Positions 26,056 through 35,562 are shown, numbered from the stretch's first letter. The stretch is DNA of 36,180 nt from Mucilaginibacter sp. (GCF_025362475.1 NZ_JANYGH010000021.1:1-36180); one strand, 5' to 3'. The notes: generated by a model not told the origin, from the sequence alone. Numbers and translations are program-made.

Positions 26056-29000
26056 TTGACCACATCCGGAAAAATACGTTTGTTGCTTACCCTGATAGGT
26101 ATTGGGTTATGGTTTGCGGCCATTGTTGTCCAAAAAACATACACGCCAATAAATAACCTGCTGCAAACCGCGCAAACACTTGAAGATAATCTGCATAAAA
26201 AAGAAGCTTATATAAATGCACAGCTAAACGACAAAGCTCGGTTTAGTAAATTTAAAACACTTACCGATAATGACCAGGATGCTCTTAATAGCATTAATGA
26301 TTTTACCACTAAAAGAAGCATCTGGTTTGTAACTGCTTATAAAAACCGGTTAAGCTTTTGGAGCGGCATTAAAGTATTGCCAGATAGCTTAGGTGGGATT
26401 AAGGAGGGATATTCATTCATAAAACAACCTAACGGCGATTATGAAGCTATTAAAAAAACAGACGGTGATTTTTCTATCATCTTTTTCATTCCGGTAAAAA
26501 TTAATTACACATTTACCAACCAATACCTTCAAAACACATTTGCCAGGGATCTTACTACCAGTAACAATATTGAGATTGCCAATTTTACAGACAAAGATGT
26601 TTATGAGGTACGCAGCAGTAATTATAGCTACCTTTTTTCTGTAAAGCAAAAGGCCGGCGGTGTTAATAATGCCTTTATCTATTATGAGTTATCCATCTGG
26701 ATTTTAACAATCCTGACACTTTGTGTTTTGATACACAATATTTGCTGCCACGTGGCAGCAAATGGATACCCTTGGTCATCCGTGGTGTTTATGGCGCTGT
26801 TTATTGTGCTGTTCCGATATGTGAACTTACATTATCACCTGCCCGATTTTAATGGAATGCTCAAGGTATTCGATCCTAAGCTCTATCATTCGGGTGTTTT
26901 GTATCCCTCTCTGGGCGATCTATGCATCAATATATTATGTGTGTTTTGGTTTGTTGCTTTTGTGTATTTGCAACGGCGCAGGCTGTTCACCTTTGCATAT
27001 GGCAATATTGCCGGCTATATTACGGTAACAGGCTGTATATTATTGCTCATTGCCGTTTCCACGTCTTTATTGAGGTTGTTTTATGACATTGTTGTTAACT
27101 CAGACATTAGCTTTAATGTAAACAATGTGCTGAGCCTTTCCTCATTCAGCGTACTGGGGGTTGTAATGCTCTGCTTTAGTTTCCTCATTTTTTATCTTAT
27201 TGATGAGGTGGTGCTTTTTCTTTGCCTTAAACTGAATGTACCAAAAGCGCACCAGCTATTCCTGCTGGTAATAAGCATTATCATTACTACTGTTGTTTTT
27301 GCTTTCTATTATGAGTTTACTTTGTTTTACGTGTTATGGATGCTTTTGGTCATTATCAGGGCCTATGGTTTTATATATCAGCATAGTAAGCTTACCACCA
27401 GTTCGTTTTTGGTTGTTATCTTAGTATGCGCGCTTATTTCGGCCATAAAGCTTAATCATTTTGAGCGTGTTAAGGAAGAAAGTGTACGTAAGGGATTGAT
27501 AAGTAAATTGGAAGAGCCGGATGACCGCTCGGCAGAAAGCTCTTTTAAACGAGTGGAAGGAAGGATTGTTACTGACACCGCTATCATACGCTACTTTAAA
27601 GAGAATGTACATAATATAGAGTACCTTAAAACACGGTTTCAAAAACTTTATTTTGATGGCTACTTATCAAAATACGGGCTTAAAGTACATGAATATGATG
27701 CCGTAGACCAACCAATATCCGACGATAATTTTTCGCTGAATGTATTTAAGGACCAGGTTGTTTATAGTTCATTTAAAGTATCATCCTATTTTTACCGCAT
27801 CACCGAATCGTTTGGATTTCAGAGTTACTTTGCTATACTACCTATTAGCTATAACCACAAGAAATTGGGCACATTGGTAGTTGAGTTTAAATCAAAGCCA
27901 CTGCAGTCATTAGGAGCCTTTCCCGAATTATTGATTGATGATAATTTCAGAAGTGAAGATGAGCTTAAAGATTATTCATACGCTTACTATATTGACAATA
28001 AGCTGCAAAGCCAAAAGGGAAGTTATGTTTACTCCCTTAATAATACCGATTTTAACGGTACGCTTAAAAAGTATACTGTAAAGACAACTAAGAACAATAA
28101 TCCTGAATGGTACAATACCTTTACCAAGTATGAGCACCTGGTATATAAACCCAGCAAGCGTAATTTAATAGTAGTGAGTAAAGAGGTAAACCCATTATAT
28201 GATGGAGTAACCTCAATTACCTTCTTTTTTATGGCGCTGCTGATATTTAGCGCCTTCATCATAATTGCAAGAGGGGCCTGGGTCCGAATCAGGATATTGA
28301 GCATCAAGGATGATAAGATCCGCTGGAATTTCAGGATGAATTTTGATAAGGTGCTCTATAGAACCCGCATCCAGTTTGTGATGATATTTTCGGTAGTTGT
28401 TACGCTTATAGTAGTTGGCTTTATCACTTTTATATCCATTAGTAACCAATACCACAATCAGCAGGACAGGCAAATACGCGATAAAATAACCCGCATTACG
28501 GAGGCATTTCAAACAGGCGCCCTAAATAAATATATTTATAATGTAAATGAAAAAAGCCAGGTAGATTTCAATGACCTGGCCAAAACCTATTCAACCGATC
28601 TTATTTTATTTGATACCAATGGTGTACCGCTGGTAACCACACAGCCCAAAATTTATGAATACGGCCTGGTAGCAAAAAAAATGAATTCAAGAGCTTATAT
28701 CTTTTTAAGCAAATTGCAAAAAACCGAATTTGTGAATGAGGAACGAATAGGCGAGCTAAGTTATAAGGCGGCGTACGCCCCTGTAATGACCTCCGGCAAT
28801 AAAACCATTGCCTATGTGCAATTGCCTTATTTCTCTAACGAGGCCGACTACAAAGAGAGGATCAGTTCGTTACTTAATGTAATGATCAATGTATATGCAT
28901 TGGTTTTTATCGCTATTGGTTTGTTTGCCATTATAATTGCCAGGCAAATAACCGCGCCTTTAAGCTTTATACAGGACACCCTGAGCAAAACCATCTACGG

Positions 29001-29784
29001 CAAAAAAAACGAGCCTATAAAATGGCAGCGGAATGACGAGATAGGGGCTCTGGTTAAGGAGTATAACAAAATGATATCGGCATTGGAAAACAGCGCCAAC
29101 AGGCTGGCCCAATCTGAACGGGAAAGTGCATGGCGCGAAATGGCCAAGCAGGTGGCGCATGAAATTAAAAACCCGTTAACGCCGCTAAAACTGGGCTTGC
29201 AACTGCTGGATAAATCATGGAGGGATAAAGACCCTAAATTTGATCAAAAATTTGAGCGCTTTAGCAAATCATTTGTTGAGCAGATAGAAAGCCTGTCGTC
29301 AATAGCATCTGAGTTTTCGGCGTTTGCTAAAATGCCCGATACCCGCATTGAGCCTACCAATATTTTTGATATGCTAAACCAGGCTGTTACCATTTTTAAA
29401 CAAATGGATAATATTCACATTTCATTCCAGCCTCCCGAAACCCCTTTTATCATCAATGCCGATCGTGATCAACTGCTGCGGTGTTTTAATAACCTGTTAA
29501 AAAATGCCATTGAAGCCACGCCACCGGATAGAAAAGGGTTGATAGATATTAATTACCTGGTAACCAGCAAAAATGTATTACTTACCATAAAAGATAATGG
29601 CAATGGTATCCCCGAAAACATGCGCGAAAAAATATTCGAGCCCAACTTTACCACTAAAAGTTCGGGCACGGGTTTGGGGCTGGCCTTCGTAAAAAACTCA
29701 ATTGAAAATGCCAATGGCAAGGTTTGGTTCGAAACTACGATGAATATCGGCACCTCTTTTTACCTTAGCTTTCCATCTGCATAA
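26056..29784 (+). CDS. Large membrane sensor histidine kinase (NtrY-like architecture)
   Basis: The protein has 1242 aa from TTG 26056. An N-terminal membrane helix (about 9-26) and an extracytoplasmic segment to about 210 precede a group of about eight hydrophobic helices (about 215-460), another large sensor segment (about 470-725), and a helix near 735. A further helix pair around 780-800 and 940-960 encloses a third sensor region. HAMP (about 960-1015), HisKA with phospho-acceptor H1035 (VAHEIKNPLTPL), and HATPase_c (LKNAIEAT, DNGNGIPENM, SSGTGLGLAF) follow. It senses an unknown signal. No response regulator is adjacent. The start is uncertain: no ATG is available for over 200 codons, and GTG 26017 lies in a terminator. 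Confidence 0.88.
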   Translation: MTTSGKIRLLLTLIGIGLWFAAIVVQKTYTPINNLLQTAQTLEDNLHKKEAYINAQLNDKARFSKFKTLTDNDQDALNSINDFTTKRSIWFVTAYKNRLSFWSGIKVLPDSLGGIKEGYSFIKQPNGDYEAIKKTDGDFSIIFFIPVKINYTFTNQYLQNTFARDLTTSNNIEIANFTDKDVYEVRSSNYSYLFSVKQKAGGVNNAFIYYELSIWILTILTLCVLIHNICCHVAANGYPWSSVVFMALFIVLFRYVNLHYHLPDFNGMLKVFDPKLYHSGVLYPSLGDLCINILCVFWFVAFVYLQRRRLFTFAYGNIAGYITVTGCILLLIAVSTSLLRLFYDIVVNSDISFNVNNVLSLSSFSVLGVVMLCFSFLIFYLIDEVVLFLCLKLNVPKAHQLFLLVISIIITTVVFAFYYEFTLFYVLWMLLVIIRAYGFIYQHSKLTTSSFLVVILVCALISAIKLNHFERVKEESVRKGLISKLEEPDDRSAESSFKRVEGRIVTDTAIIRYFKENVHNIEYLKTRFQKLYFDGYLSKYGLKVHEYDAVDQPISDDNFSLNVFKDQVVYSSFKVSSYFYRITESFGFQSYFAILPISYNHKKLGTLVVEFKSKPLQSLGAFPELLIDDNFRSEDELKDYSYAYYIDNKLQSQKGSYVYSLNNTDFNGTLKKYTVKTTKNNNPEWYNTFTKYEHLVYKPSKRNLIVVSKEVNPLYDGVTSITFFFMALLIFSAFIIIARGAWVRIRILSIKDDKIRWNFRMNFDKVLYRTRIQFVMIFSVVVTLIVVGFITFISISNQYHNQQDRQIRDKITRITEAFQTGALNKYIYNVNEKSQVDFNDLAKTYSTDLILFDTNGVPLVTTQPKIYEYGLVAKKMNSRAYIFLSKLQKTEFVNEERIGELSYKAAYAPVMTSGNKTIAYVQLPYFSNEADYKERISSLLNVMINVYALVFIAIGLFAIIIARQITAPLSFIQDTLSKTIYGKKNEPIKWQRNDEIGALVKEYNKMISALENSANRLAQSERESAWREMAKQVAHEIKNPLTPLKLGLQLLDKSWRDKDPKFDQKFERFSKSFVEQIESLSSIASEFSAFAKMPDTRIEPTNIFDMLNQAVTIFKQMDNIHISFQPPETPFIINADRDQLLRCFNNLLKNAIEATPPDRKGLIDINYLVTSKNVLLTIKDNGNGIPENMREKIFEPNFTTKSSGTGLGLAFVKNSIENANGKVWFETTMNIGTSFYLSFPSA

Positions 29785-29786
29785 AC

Positions 29787-29822
29787 TTAAAGCTTAAAGG
29801 CATTTTTTCCTTTAAGCTTTAA
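29787..29822. terminator. Bidirectional terminator between kinase and DinB-like gene
   Basis: A perfect 14-bp stem (TTAAAGCTTAAAGG and its complement, 29787-29800 and 29809-29822) encloses an 8-nt T-rich loop. It begins 3 bp after the kinase stop codon and overlaps the last codons and stop of the convergent DinB-like gene, so it can serve both. Confidence 0.8.
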
Positions 29823-30345
29823 CAAATTTCTTCACCGTTTCGGTAACATGTGCCAAATGATGGTTACTGTGCCATGCGTATAGCGCCAATCCCTTTTTAA
29901 GCGAAACCGTATCACCCGAGGCTGGGTGTACAAAAGAGCGTTCCCATTCATTTTCGGTAAAGCTTTCAAACAATGCAACCATATGAATATGTATCCCCTC
30001 AAGCATTTTTAATGACGACTCCACAGGCAGGCGATAGTCTGGTAGCAAGGCCCAGTCAGCCTCTTCGTAGGGTTTTATAACCGGGTTATTTTCCGTAAGG
30101 GCCAGTTTAAAACGGGTAATAGAATTCATGTGACTATCGGCCAGGTGATGGATCACTTGCCTCAACGTCCAGCCGCCGCTGCGGTACGGGGTATCCAATT
30201 CCTGGTAATTTAGGCCAGCTATAGCATGGCGCAATTTGCCGGGCAATGTGCGCAGGTCATCAATCCATTCGCGGATGTTATCGTCGGTGTATGATGCCGG
30301 GGGAGCGAATTTCCCGATCGGGTATTTCATCTGTTCGTCTGTCAT
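29812..30345 (-). CDS. DinB-like / YfiT-type putative metal-dependent hydrolase
   Basis: A protein of 177 aa of the DinB/YfiT four-helix-bundle family. The three metal-binding histidines sit in VIHHLADSH and AWHSNHHLAH. The N-terminal YPIGKFAPPASY and SGGWTLRQVIHHLADSHMNS match the BstA/YfiT group, which is close to thiol-dependent transferases; the activity here is unknown. The start is ATG 30345; the frame upstream to 30390 lacks conserved residues. It is convergent with the kinase and divergent from the FAD oxidoreductase. Confidence 0.88.
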   Translation of the reverse strand: MTDEQMKYPIGKFAPPASYTDDNIREWIDDLRTLPGKLRHAIAGLNYQELDTPYRSGGWTLRQVIHHLADSHMNSITRFKLALTENNPVIKPYEEADWALLPDYRLPVESSLKMLEGIHIHMVALFESFTENEWERSFVHPASGDTVSLKKGLALYAWHSNHHLAHVTETVKKFVKA

Positions 30346-30432
30346 GGGCTTAAAAAAAATTAAATTAGCTATAATTTTATAGTACCACAAGCTTTTAGTC
30401 TAAATTGCGTTTTGTACGTGTTATTTATACCG

Positions 30433-31770
30433 ATGATAAAAAAGCTTCTTTTAGTACTATTACTATTAAAATGTTCATTTACATACGCGCAAACCATTAA
30501 AACCGATATTTTGGTAATAGGGGGCGGCCCAAGTGGTACAGCAGCAGCCATCCAGGGTGCTCGAAGCAAAATAAAAACATTGCTTATTGAACAAGGCCCT
30601 CAATTGTGCCCTTCATTAACTTCGGCAAGTATGTTAACTATTGTCCCCGGCAAAGATCTGCCATCCGGTATATGGGGCGAATTTCGTAAAAGAGTTATAG
30701 TGTTTTACAAAACCACATCCGGATATGATACCACCTATAATGCCCCCCTCCGCGTTGAGCCATATACCGGTGCGGCTATTCTTAAAAAAATAACAGACAC
30801 CGTAAAAAACCTCACCGTAAAGCTAAATGCCCCGGTTACAAACATAAAAAAAGATGGAGATGGCTGGCAGGCAACTATCAGCCAGGATGGAAAATCGCAG
30901 TTGATAAAAGCCAAAATAATTATTGATGCCACTAAAGATGGCATAGCTACCCAGAAATTGAATCCAGACTTTAAAGCTTTTGATTTTTTTTCAGGTAATG
31001 ATGGATCAACAGCTTACCGCACCAGTATAGCAACGGGAAACGGCTTCGCGGGAGAGCGGGGCGATTCCGTTCTACCCGAAAAGAATTACCCGCAATCGCC
31101 TGCTTACTGCATCCCGCTTGGTGCTATAGTTGCAAAAGGTGTTGACAATTTACTAATAACCGCTAAGCTTATACCCGAAGATGATATACAATACCTGCCC
31201 AATTACCTTACACTGGGCCAGGGCGCGGGTACAACAGCAGCCTTTTGCGCGTTCTTTAAAACAACAACTAAAAACTTAAATGTACGCGCGGTACAGGGAG
31301 AATTACTTGATTTTAAAGGATACCTGGTACCCTTTGCCGATATCAAACAAAGCGATCCTTATTTCAGATCTATCCAACAGATTGGAGCAACCGGTTTGTT
31401 AAAAGGAATACAAAAAGGAACCGGCAATACCTTGCAGGTGCTTTTCATGCCTGATTCTGCCGTTCATACTGCCGAAATTGAGCCCGTTTTAAATGACATC
31501 TACTCCCGTACCTTTTTATGGTTCAACAGGGAAAAACCAGCCGAAAAATTTACTGTTGGCAACGTGCTTTCGCTCATTAGCGAGATAACCCTTACTGATC
31601 CCAAAACATTGCAGATCAGCATGACAAAAACCTGGAAAATCCAATATAAATTCAACTCGGATTTTGACATGAACCGCCCGGTAACCCGCCGGGAATTTGC
31701 TGTACTGGTAAACAAATTCTTGAACCCCTTTGCACGAACTGTGGATATGGCAGGAAGATTGGTAAATTAG
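30433..31770 (+). CDS. Secreted FAD-dependent oxidoreductase with SLH-like C-terminus
   Basis: The protein has 445 aa. Signal peptide: MIKKLLLVLLLLKCSFTYAQ. Directly after it comes an FAD-binding Rossmann motif (DILVIGGGPSGTAAAIQGA, residues 25-43), followed by LIEQG and the IIDATKDG segment typical of this flavoprotein group (FAD_oxidored-like). The C-terminal third (about 307-440) contains two stretches like S-layer homology repeats: YFRSIQQIGATGLLKG with FMPDSAV, and NRPVTRREFAVLVNKFL. It is thus probably an exported flavoenzyme held at the cell surface or wall; its substrate is unknown. Confidence 0.82.
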   Translation: MIKKLLLVLLLLKCSFTYAQTIKTDILVIGGGPSGTAAAIQGARSKIKTLLIEQGPQLCPSLTSASMLTIVPGKDLPSGIWGEFRKRVIVFYKTTSGYDTTYNAPLRVEPYTGAAILKKITDTVKNLTVKLNAPVTNIKKDGDGWQATISQDGKSQLIKAKIIIDATKDGIATQKLNPDFKAFDFFSGNDGSTAYRTSIATGNGFAGERGDSVLPEKNYPQSPAYCIPLGAIVAKGVDNLLITAKLIPEDDIQYLPNYLTLGQGAGTTAAFCAFFKTTTKNLNVRAVQGELLDFKGYLVPFADIKQSDPYFRSIQQIGATGLLKGIQKGTGNTLQVLFMPDSAVHTAEIEPVLNDIYSRTFLWFNREKPAEKFTVGNVLSLISEITLTDPKTLQISMTKTWKIQYKFNSDFDMNRPVTRREFAVLVNKFLNPFARTVDMAGRLVN

Positions 31771-31851
31771 GTTTGTACAGGCCTTGTATTATTGATTTGG
31801 CGTTCCATCGAAACGGGTGGAACATGCGGCGAAACCAGTACAGTCTTTCTG

Positions 31852-32376
31852 TCAATCCCAGCCTCTTTTTACTATCCCATACACATGCTCGTCCAAAATA
31901 ACACCTTTCTTAAAAATAGCATTGGTCAAAACCCCTTCTTTAACAAATCCAGCTTTTTCCAGTACCCGCATTGATTTTGGGTTATTGCCAAGTACCCCTG
32001 CCTGTATCCGCATAATATCCAGATTGTTAAATCCGTAATCAACTATCAGTTTTACAGCCCCCGGCATAATACCATTGCCCCAATATTCTTCGCTAAGCCA
32101 GTAACCTAATAAAGGCGCTTTTATGTAAATATCTACCCTAAAGTCGAGACCGATAACGCCGGCTACCTCTCCGTTGATAACGATTGGAAAATTTGTCTGT
32201 GGCGTTTCTGCCATCTTCATAGCAATAAAATCGACAGCATCCTGCAGGGTATAGGGCGATGGAAAGCGATCGAACAAAAAATCGGTGATATGGGTATTGT
32301 TGGCATGTTTTTGTAGTGATTCCGCATCTTGTTTTTGCCAATCGCGTAAAGTAAAACCCTTTCCTTGTAGTATCAT
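31852..32376 (-). CDS. GNAT-family N-acetyltransferase (RimJ/RimL-like)
   Basis: The protein has 174 aa. The fold is read from FTLRDWQKQDAESLQKHANN at the start, VAGVIGLDF in the central strands, LGYWLSEEYWGNGIMPGAVKLIVDYGF (the acetyl-CoA pyrophosphate loop, WGNGIM) and NPKSMRVLEKAGFVKEG at the C-terminus, typical of the RimJ/RimL branch that acetylates N-termini or small molecules. It is a single gene convergent with the FAD oxidoreductase (81-bp gap) and divergent from the S9 peptidase. Confidence 0.9.
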   Translation of the reverse strand: MILQGKGFTLRDWQKQDAESLQKHANNTHITDFLFDRFPSPYTLQDAVDFIAMKMAETPQTNFPIVINGEVAGVIGLDFRVDIYIKAPLLGYWLSEEYWGNGIMPGAVKLIVDYGFNNLDIMRIQAGVLGNNPKSMRVLEKAGFVKEGVLTNAIFKKGVILDEHVYGIVKRGWD

Positions 32377-32466
32377 TTTGTAACAATAAGATAGTTAAAA
32401 TTAGCAAACTTAACCTAAACTGCTAAATTGCATTCGCGTAATTATTACGCGGTATAGTGACTGAAA

Positions 32467-34827
32467 ATGAAAAAAATATTTACCTTATTATTAATAGCGA
32501 ATACAACAGGTGCGTTTGCCCAAAAACTGGATACGCTAACTATAGAAAAGATCATGCGCGATCCCAAGTGGATCGGGGTGTCCCCTTCAAACATCCGCTG
32601 GAGCGATGATAGCAAAAAAATCCTTTTTAGCTGGAATTCGGATAAAACAGGTGCGGATGAATTATTTTCAGCTACCCCGCTCAATACCAAACCCGAAAAA
32701 GTAAGCACAGCCGATAAGCGCACCTTGCCCGACAATGGCAGCTGGAATAAAAAGCACACTCAAAAGGTTTTTGAAAAAAATGGCGACCTGTACTTAGAAG
32801 ATATAAAACAGGGCAAAATAGCCCAGCTAACCCATACCGAACTACGTGAAAGTTCTCCTGTTTTTAATGGCGATGAAAGCCGGATTATATTTTCGCAAAA
32901 CAATAACCTGTTTGCCTTAAAACTCAACGGCACAGGGCTTGAGCAGTTAACCAACTTTGTGAAAGCAAAAACTAAAAAAAGCAAAGATGATCTTAATGAG
33001 CAGGAGCGTTGGTTAAAAAAGCAGCAGGTTGAGCTTTTTGATATTATTAAAGTGCAGGCCAGGGAGGAAAAGCAGGATTCTGTAGAAAATGCCAGCCTGC
33101 AGCCAAAGGAATTAAAGGAGTTGGCTTTTGGCGATAAAAGAGTTAGCCGGGTTAAGATTAGTCCGGATGAACGATTTGTAACCTATAGATTGACTAAACC
33201 GGCGGAGGATGTTAAAAACGCCATAGTTCCTAATTATGTAACTGAATCTGGGTTTACGGAAGATATTCCCAACCGGTCAAAAGTAGGGAGGCCCTCATCA
33301 ACTTCTGAAACTTATATTTTCGACAGGCAACGGGATACGGTTTACCGCATTAATACAAATGATATTCCCGGTATAAAAGATCTGCCCGATTATGTGAAAG
33401 ATTACCCTAAAGAGCTTGAGGAACTTAAAAAGCAAAATGCCGACAGACAAGTGACTATAGAAGGGGTGTTTTGGAGCGATAACAGCGCGAACGCGGTTGT
33501 GGTTATCGCCGCCCAGGATAACAAAGACCGTTGGATCATGCGTCTTACTTCCGCCACTGGCAAACTCACCCTGCTTGACCGTCAGCGCGATGAAGCCTGG
33601 ATTGGCGGTCCCGGCATTGAAAACTCAGCCGCCGGAAACGTAGGCTTTATTGACGATAACCATTTTTATTTCCAAAGCGAAGCCAGCGGTTACTCGCACC
33701 TGTATACTATTGATGTAAATACGGCAACCAAAAAGCAACTCACCAGTGGCAAATGGGAAGTGCAAACCCTGCAGCTATCTGCCGATAAAAAGAAATTCTA
33801 CTTTACGGCCAATATTGACCATCCCGGTGCGACAAACTTTTACAGCATCCCTGTTGATGGGGGAACCCCAACTAAAATAACCAGCATGAAAGGTGGTAAC
33901 GAGGTAACGCTATCGCCCGATGAAAAATGGCTGGCTATCCGTTATTCCTACTCCAACAAACCCTGGGATTTGTATGTGCAGGCCAATAAGCCAGGTGCAA
34001 AAGCGCTTCAGGTAACTAATTCGGTAAGTACCGAGTATCGGTCATACCCATGGCGCGACCCAGAGATCATTACCTTTAAAAACCGTTATGGCAGCGGTGT
34101 GTATGCACGGCTTTACCTGCCTAAAAAAGCCGATCCGGCCAAACCTGCGGTAGTGTTTGTGCATGGTGCTGGCTACCTGCAAAATGTAACCTATTCCTGG
34201 AGCTATTATTTCCGCGAGTTTATGTTCAATAACATGCTGGCCGATAATGGGTATACCGTGATTGATATTGATTATACTGCAAGCGCCGGTTACGGTCGCG
34301 ACTGGCGTACCGGCATCTATCGCCATATGGGTGGTAAAGATTTAACAGACCAGGTGGATGGTGTAAAATATTTAGTTGAAAAATATGGCGTAAACCCTAA
34401 ACATGTAGGATTGTACGGAGGATCATACGGTGGCTTTATTACCCTGATGGGTATGTTTACCGAGCCCGATGTTTTCGCAGCCGGCGGAGCGATCCGTTCA
34501 GTAACCGATTGGGCACATTACAACCATGAGTACACCGCCAATATTTTGAACGAGCCTTTTACCGATGAAATAGCCTACCGCAAAAGTTCACCTATATATT
34601 TTGCAAATGGTTTAAAAGGTAATTTACTGATGCTGCATGGTATGATAGACCAGAATGTGAACTACCAGGACATTGTCCGTTTATCTCAAAAACTGATTGA
34701 GTTGCACAAAGAGAACTGGGAACTGGCTTCATACCCGGTAGAGGATCACGGCTTTGAACAACCCAGCAGCTGGGCGGATGAGTATAAACGGATTTTTAAG
34801 TTGTTTGAGCAAACGTTGAAGAAATGA
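32467..34827 (+). CDS. S9 family peptidase (dipeptidyl peptidase IV-like)
   Basis: An exported serine peptidase of 786 aa with signal peptide MKKIFTLLLIANTTGAFAQ. The first 520 residues form the beta-propeller (blades with WSDDSKKILFSWN and SPDEKWLAIRYS). The catalytic alpha/beta domain carries S653 in YGGSYGGF, D728 in GMIDQNVN and H761 in EDHGFEQ, the order of the prolyl oligopeptidase clan. Such enzymes cut short peptides after proline or alanine in the periplasm. It is a single gene followed directly by a cluster of palindromic repeats. Confidence 0.95.
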   Translation: MKKIFTLLLIANTTGAFAQKLDTLTIEKIMRDPKWIGVSPSNIRWSDDSKKILFSWNSDKTGADELFSATPLNTKPEKVSTADKRTLPDNGSWNKKHTQKVFEKNGDLYLEDIKQGKIAQLTHTELRESSPVFNGDESRIIFSQNNNLFALKLNGTGLEQLTNFVKAKTKKSKDDLNEQERWLKKQQVELFDIIKVQAREEKQDSVENASLQPKELKELAFGDKRVSRVKISPDERFVTYRLTKPAEDVKNAIVPNYVTESGFTEDIPNRSKVGRPSSTSETYIFDRQRDTVYRINTNDIPGIKDLPDYVKDYPKELEELKKQNADRQVTIEGVFWSDNSANAVVVIAAQDNKDRWIMRLTSATGKLTLLDRQRDEAWIGGPGIENSAAGNVGFIDDNHFYFQSEASGYSHLYTIDVNTATKKQLTSGKWEVQTLQLSADKKKFYFTANIDHPGATNFYSIPVDGGTPTKITSMKGGNEVTLSPDEKWLAIRYSYSNKPWDLYVQANKPGAKALQVTNSVSTEYRSYPWRDPEIITFKNRYGSGVYARLYLPKKADPAKPAVVFVHGAGYLQNVTYSWSYYFREFMFNNMLADNGYTVIDIDYTASAGYGRDWRTGIYRHMGGKDLTDQVDGVKYLVEKYGVNPKHVGLYGGSYGGFITLMGMFTEPDVFAAGGAIRSVTDWAHYNHEYTANILNEPFTDEIAYRKSSPIYFANGLKGNLLMLHGMIDQNVNYQDIVRLSQKLIELHKENWELASYPVEDHGFEQPSSWADEYKRIFKLFEQTLKK

Positions 34828-34843
34828 TAAAATTTATCCACCC

Positions 34844-34909
34844 GTCGCCTGTGCCCTCACAGGCGACCATTCGGCTTTTCGGCAGGTTGCTTGTGAGGAC
34901 ACAAGCAAC
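34844..34909. repeat. Paired REP-like hairpins
   Basis: Two 24-nt hairpins stand 18 bp apart: GTCGCCTGTG-CCCT-CACAGGCGAC (34844-34867) and GTTGCTTGTG-AGGA-CACAAGCAAC (34886-34909). The stems are related in plan and the loops are near-complements (CCCT/AGGA), as in head-to-head REP pairs. The first begins 16 bp after the peptidase stop codon. Confidence 0.75.
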
Positions 34910-34949
34910 GGGGGAGGAAATGATGACCTCCCAAACAAAGCAAGGCCAA

Positions 34950-35073
34950 GTGCGATTCCTTCCCTGGGGAAGGGGAGGTAGGGGTTTAATAAACGATGCA
35001 TATCAAATCGCTCGACGAAACCCCTCCCCGCCATCGCGTAATCCATCGCACGCCTCCCGTTGGGAGGGAATTA
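34950..35073. repeat. Nested inverted-repeat element
   Basis: GATTCCTTCCC/GGGAGGGAATT at the outside and AGGGGTTT (34980-34987)/AAACCCCT (35018-35025) inside form an imperfect palindrome of about 120 bp, with the local hairpin CCTCCC-GTT-GGGAGG at 35053-35067. It ends 2 bp before the ATG of the small lipoprotein and keeps a long frame open by chance. Confidence 0.65.
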
Positions 35074-35075
35074 CC

Positions 35076-35507
35076 ATGGGGATTTCAACAATGTTTTTGG
35101 TAACGATAATGCTTTTCTCCACTGCCTGCTCCTCCAACAAAACCAGTAGCAACCAAGTCAAAATAAGCCTCACATCCGATAAACATTCCATCAACATAAC
35201 CGGTCTTGACCGGGCCATAGTTCAGGATATCAATCGCGATTCATTGGGTGGCAACTGGCAAAGCCTGGTGCCGGTGTACAAAATGCCGGCCGATACCGAT
35301 ATGAAGAACTATCAACCCATGCAGCCCGGCAAATATCTGGTTAAAGATAGTATTGTGGTATTTACACCTGATACCCCTTTTGTGGCCCGGCAAACGTATT
35401 TTGTGCGCTACTATAAATTTGATACAAATACAAAAGCCAATGATTATATCATGGGCCGTAACAAGCTGGGCGATTTACACTATACAGATTTGATTTTTAA
35501 GCAATAA
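35076..35507 (+). CDS. Small lipoprotein of unknown function
   Basis: The protein has 143 aa from ATG 35076, with a lipoprotein signal (MGISTMFLVTIMLFSTAC, C18) followed by a SSNKTSSN linker. The mature part includes an Ig-like or beta-sandwich-like pattern ending with VFTPDTPFVARQTYFVRYYKF, so it may be a small beta domain anchored in a membrane. The frame is open to 34824 across the repeat, but those 84 codons encode repeat sequence and would bury the signal. It lies upstream of the rimP promoter. Confidence 0.65.
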   Translation: MGISTMFLVTIMLFSTACSSNKTSSNQVKISLTSDKHSINITGLDRAIVQDINRDSLGGNWQSLVPVYKMPADTDMKNYQPMQPGKYLVKDSIVVFTPDTPFVARQTYFVRYYKFDTNTKANDYIMGRNKLGDLHYTDLIFKQ

Positions 35508-35521
35508 AGGGTGTTTGATAG

Positions 35522-35551
35522 TTGAAAAATTAATAAATTTGATTATATTTG
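35522..35551 (+). promoter_or_regulatory. Promoter of the rimP-nusA operon (TTG-N19-TATATTTG)
   Basis: TTG at 35522-35524, a 19-bp spacer and TATATTTG at 35544-35551 give an exact match to the Bacteroidota promoter. Transcription should begin near 35558, just before the hairpin at 35563-35597. Confidence 0.75.
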
Positions 35552-35562
35552 CATTCAATTAA

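Noticed and set aside
34824..35075. Long N-terminal extension (84 codons) of the small lipoprotein, overlapping the S9 peptidase.
   Set aside because: It translates palindromic repeat sequence and would bury the lipoprotein signal peptide.
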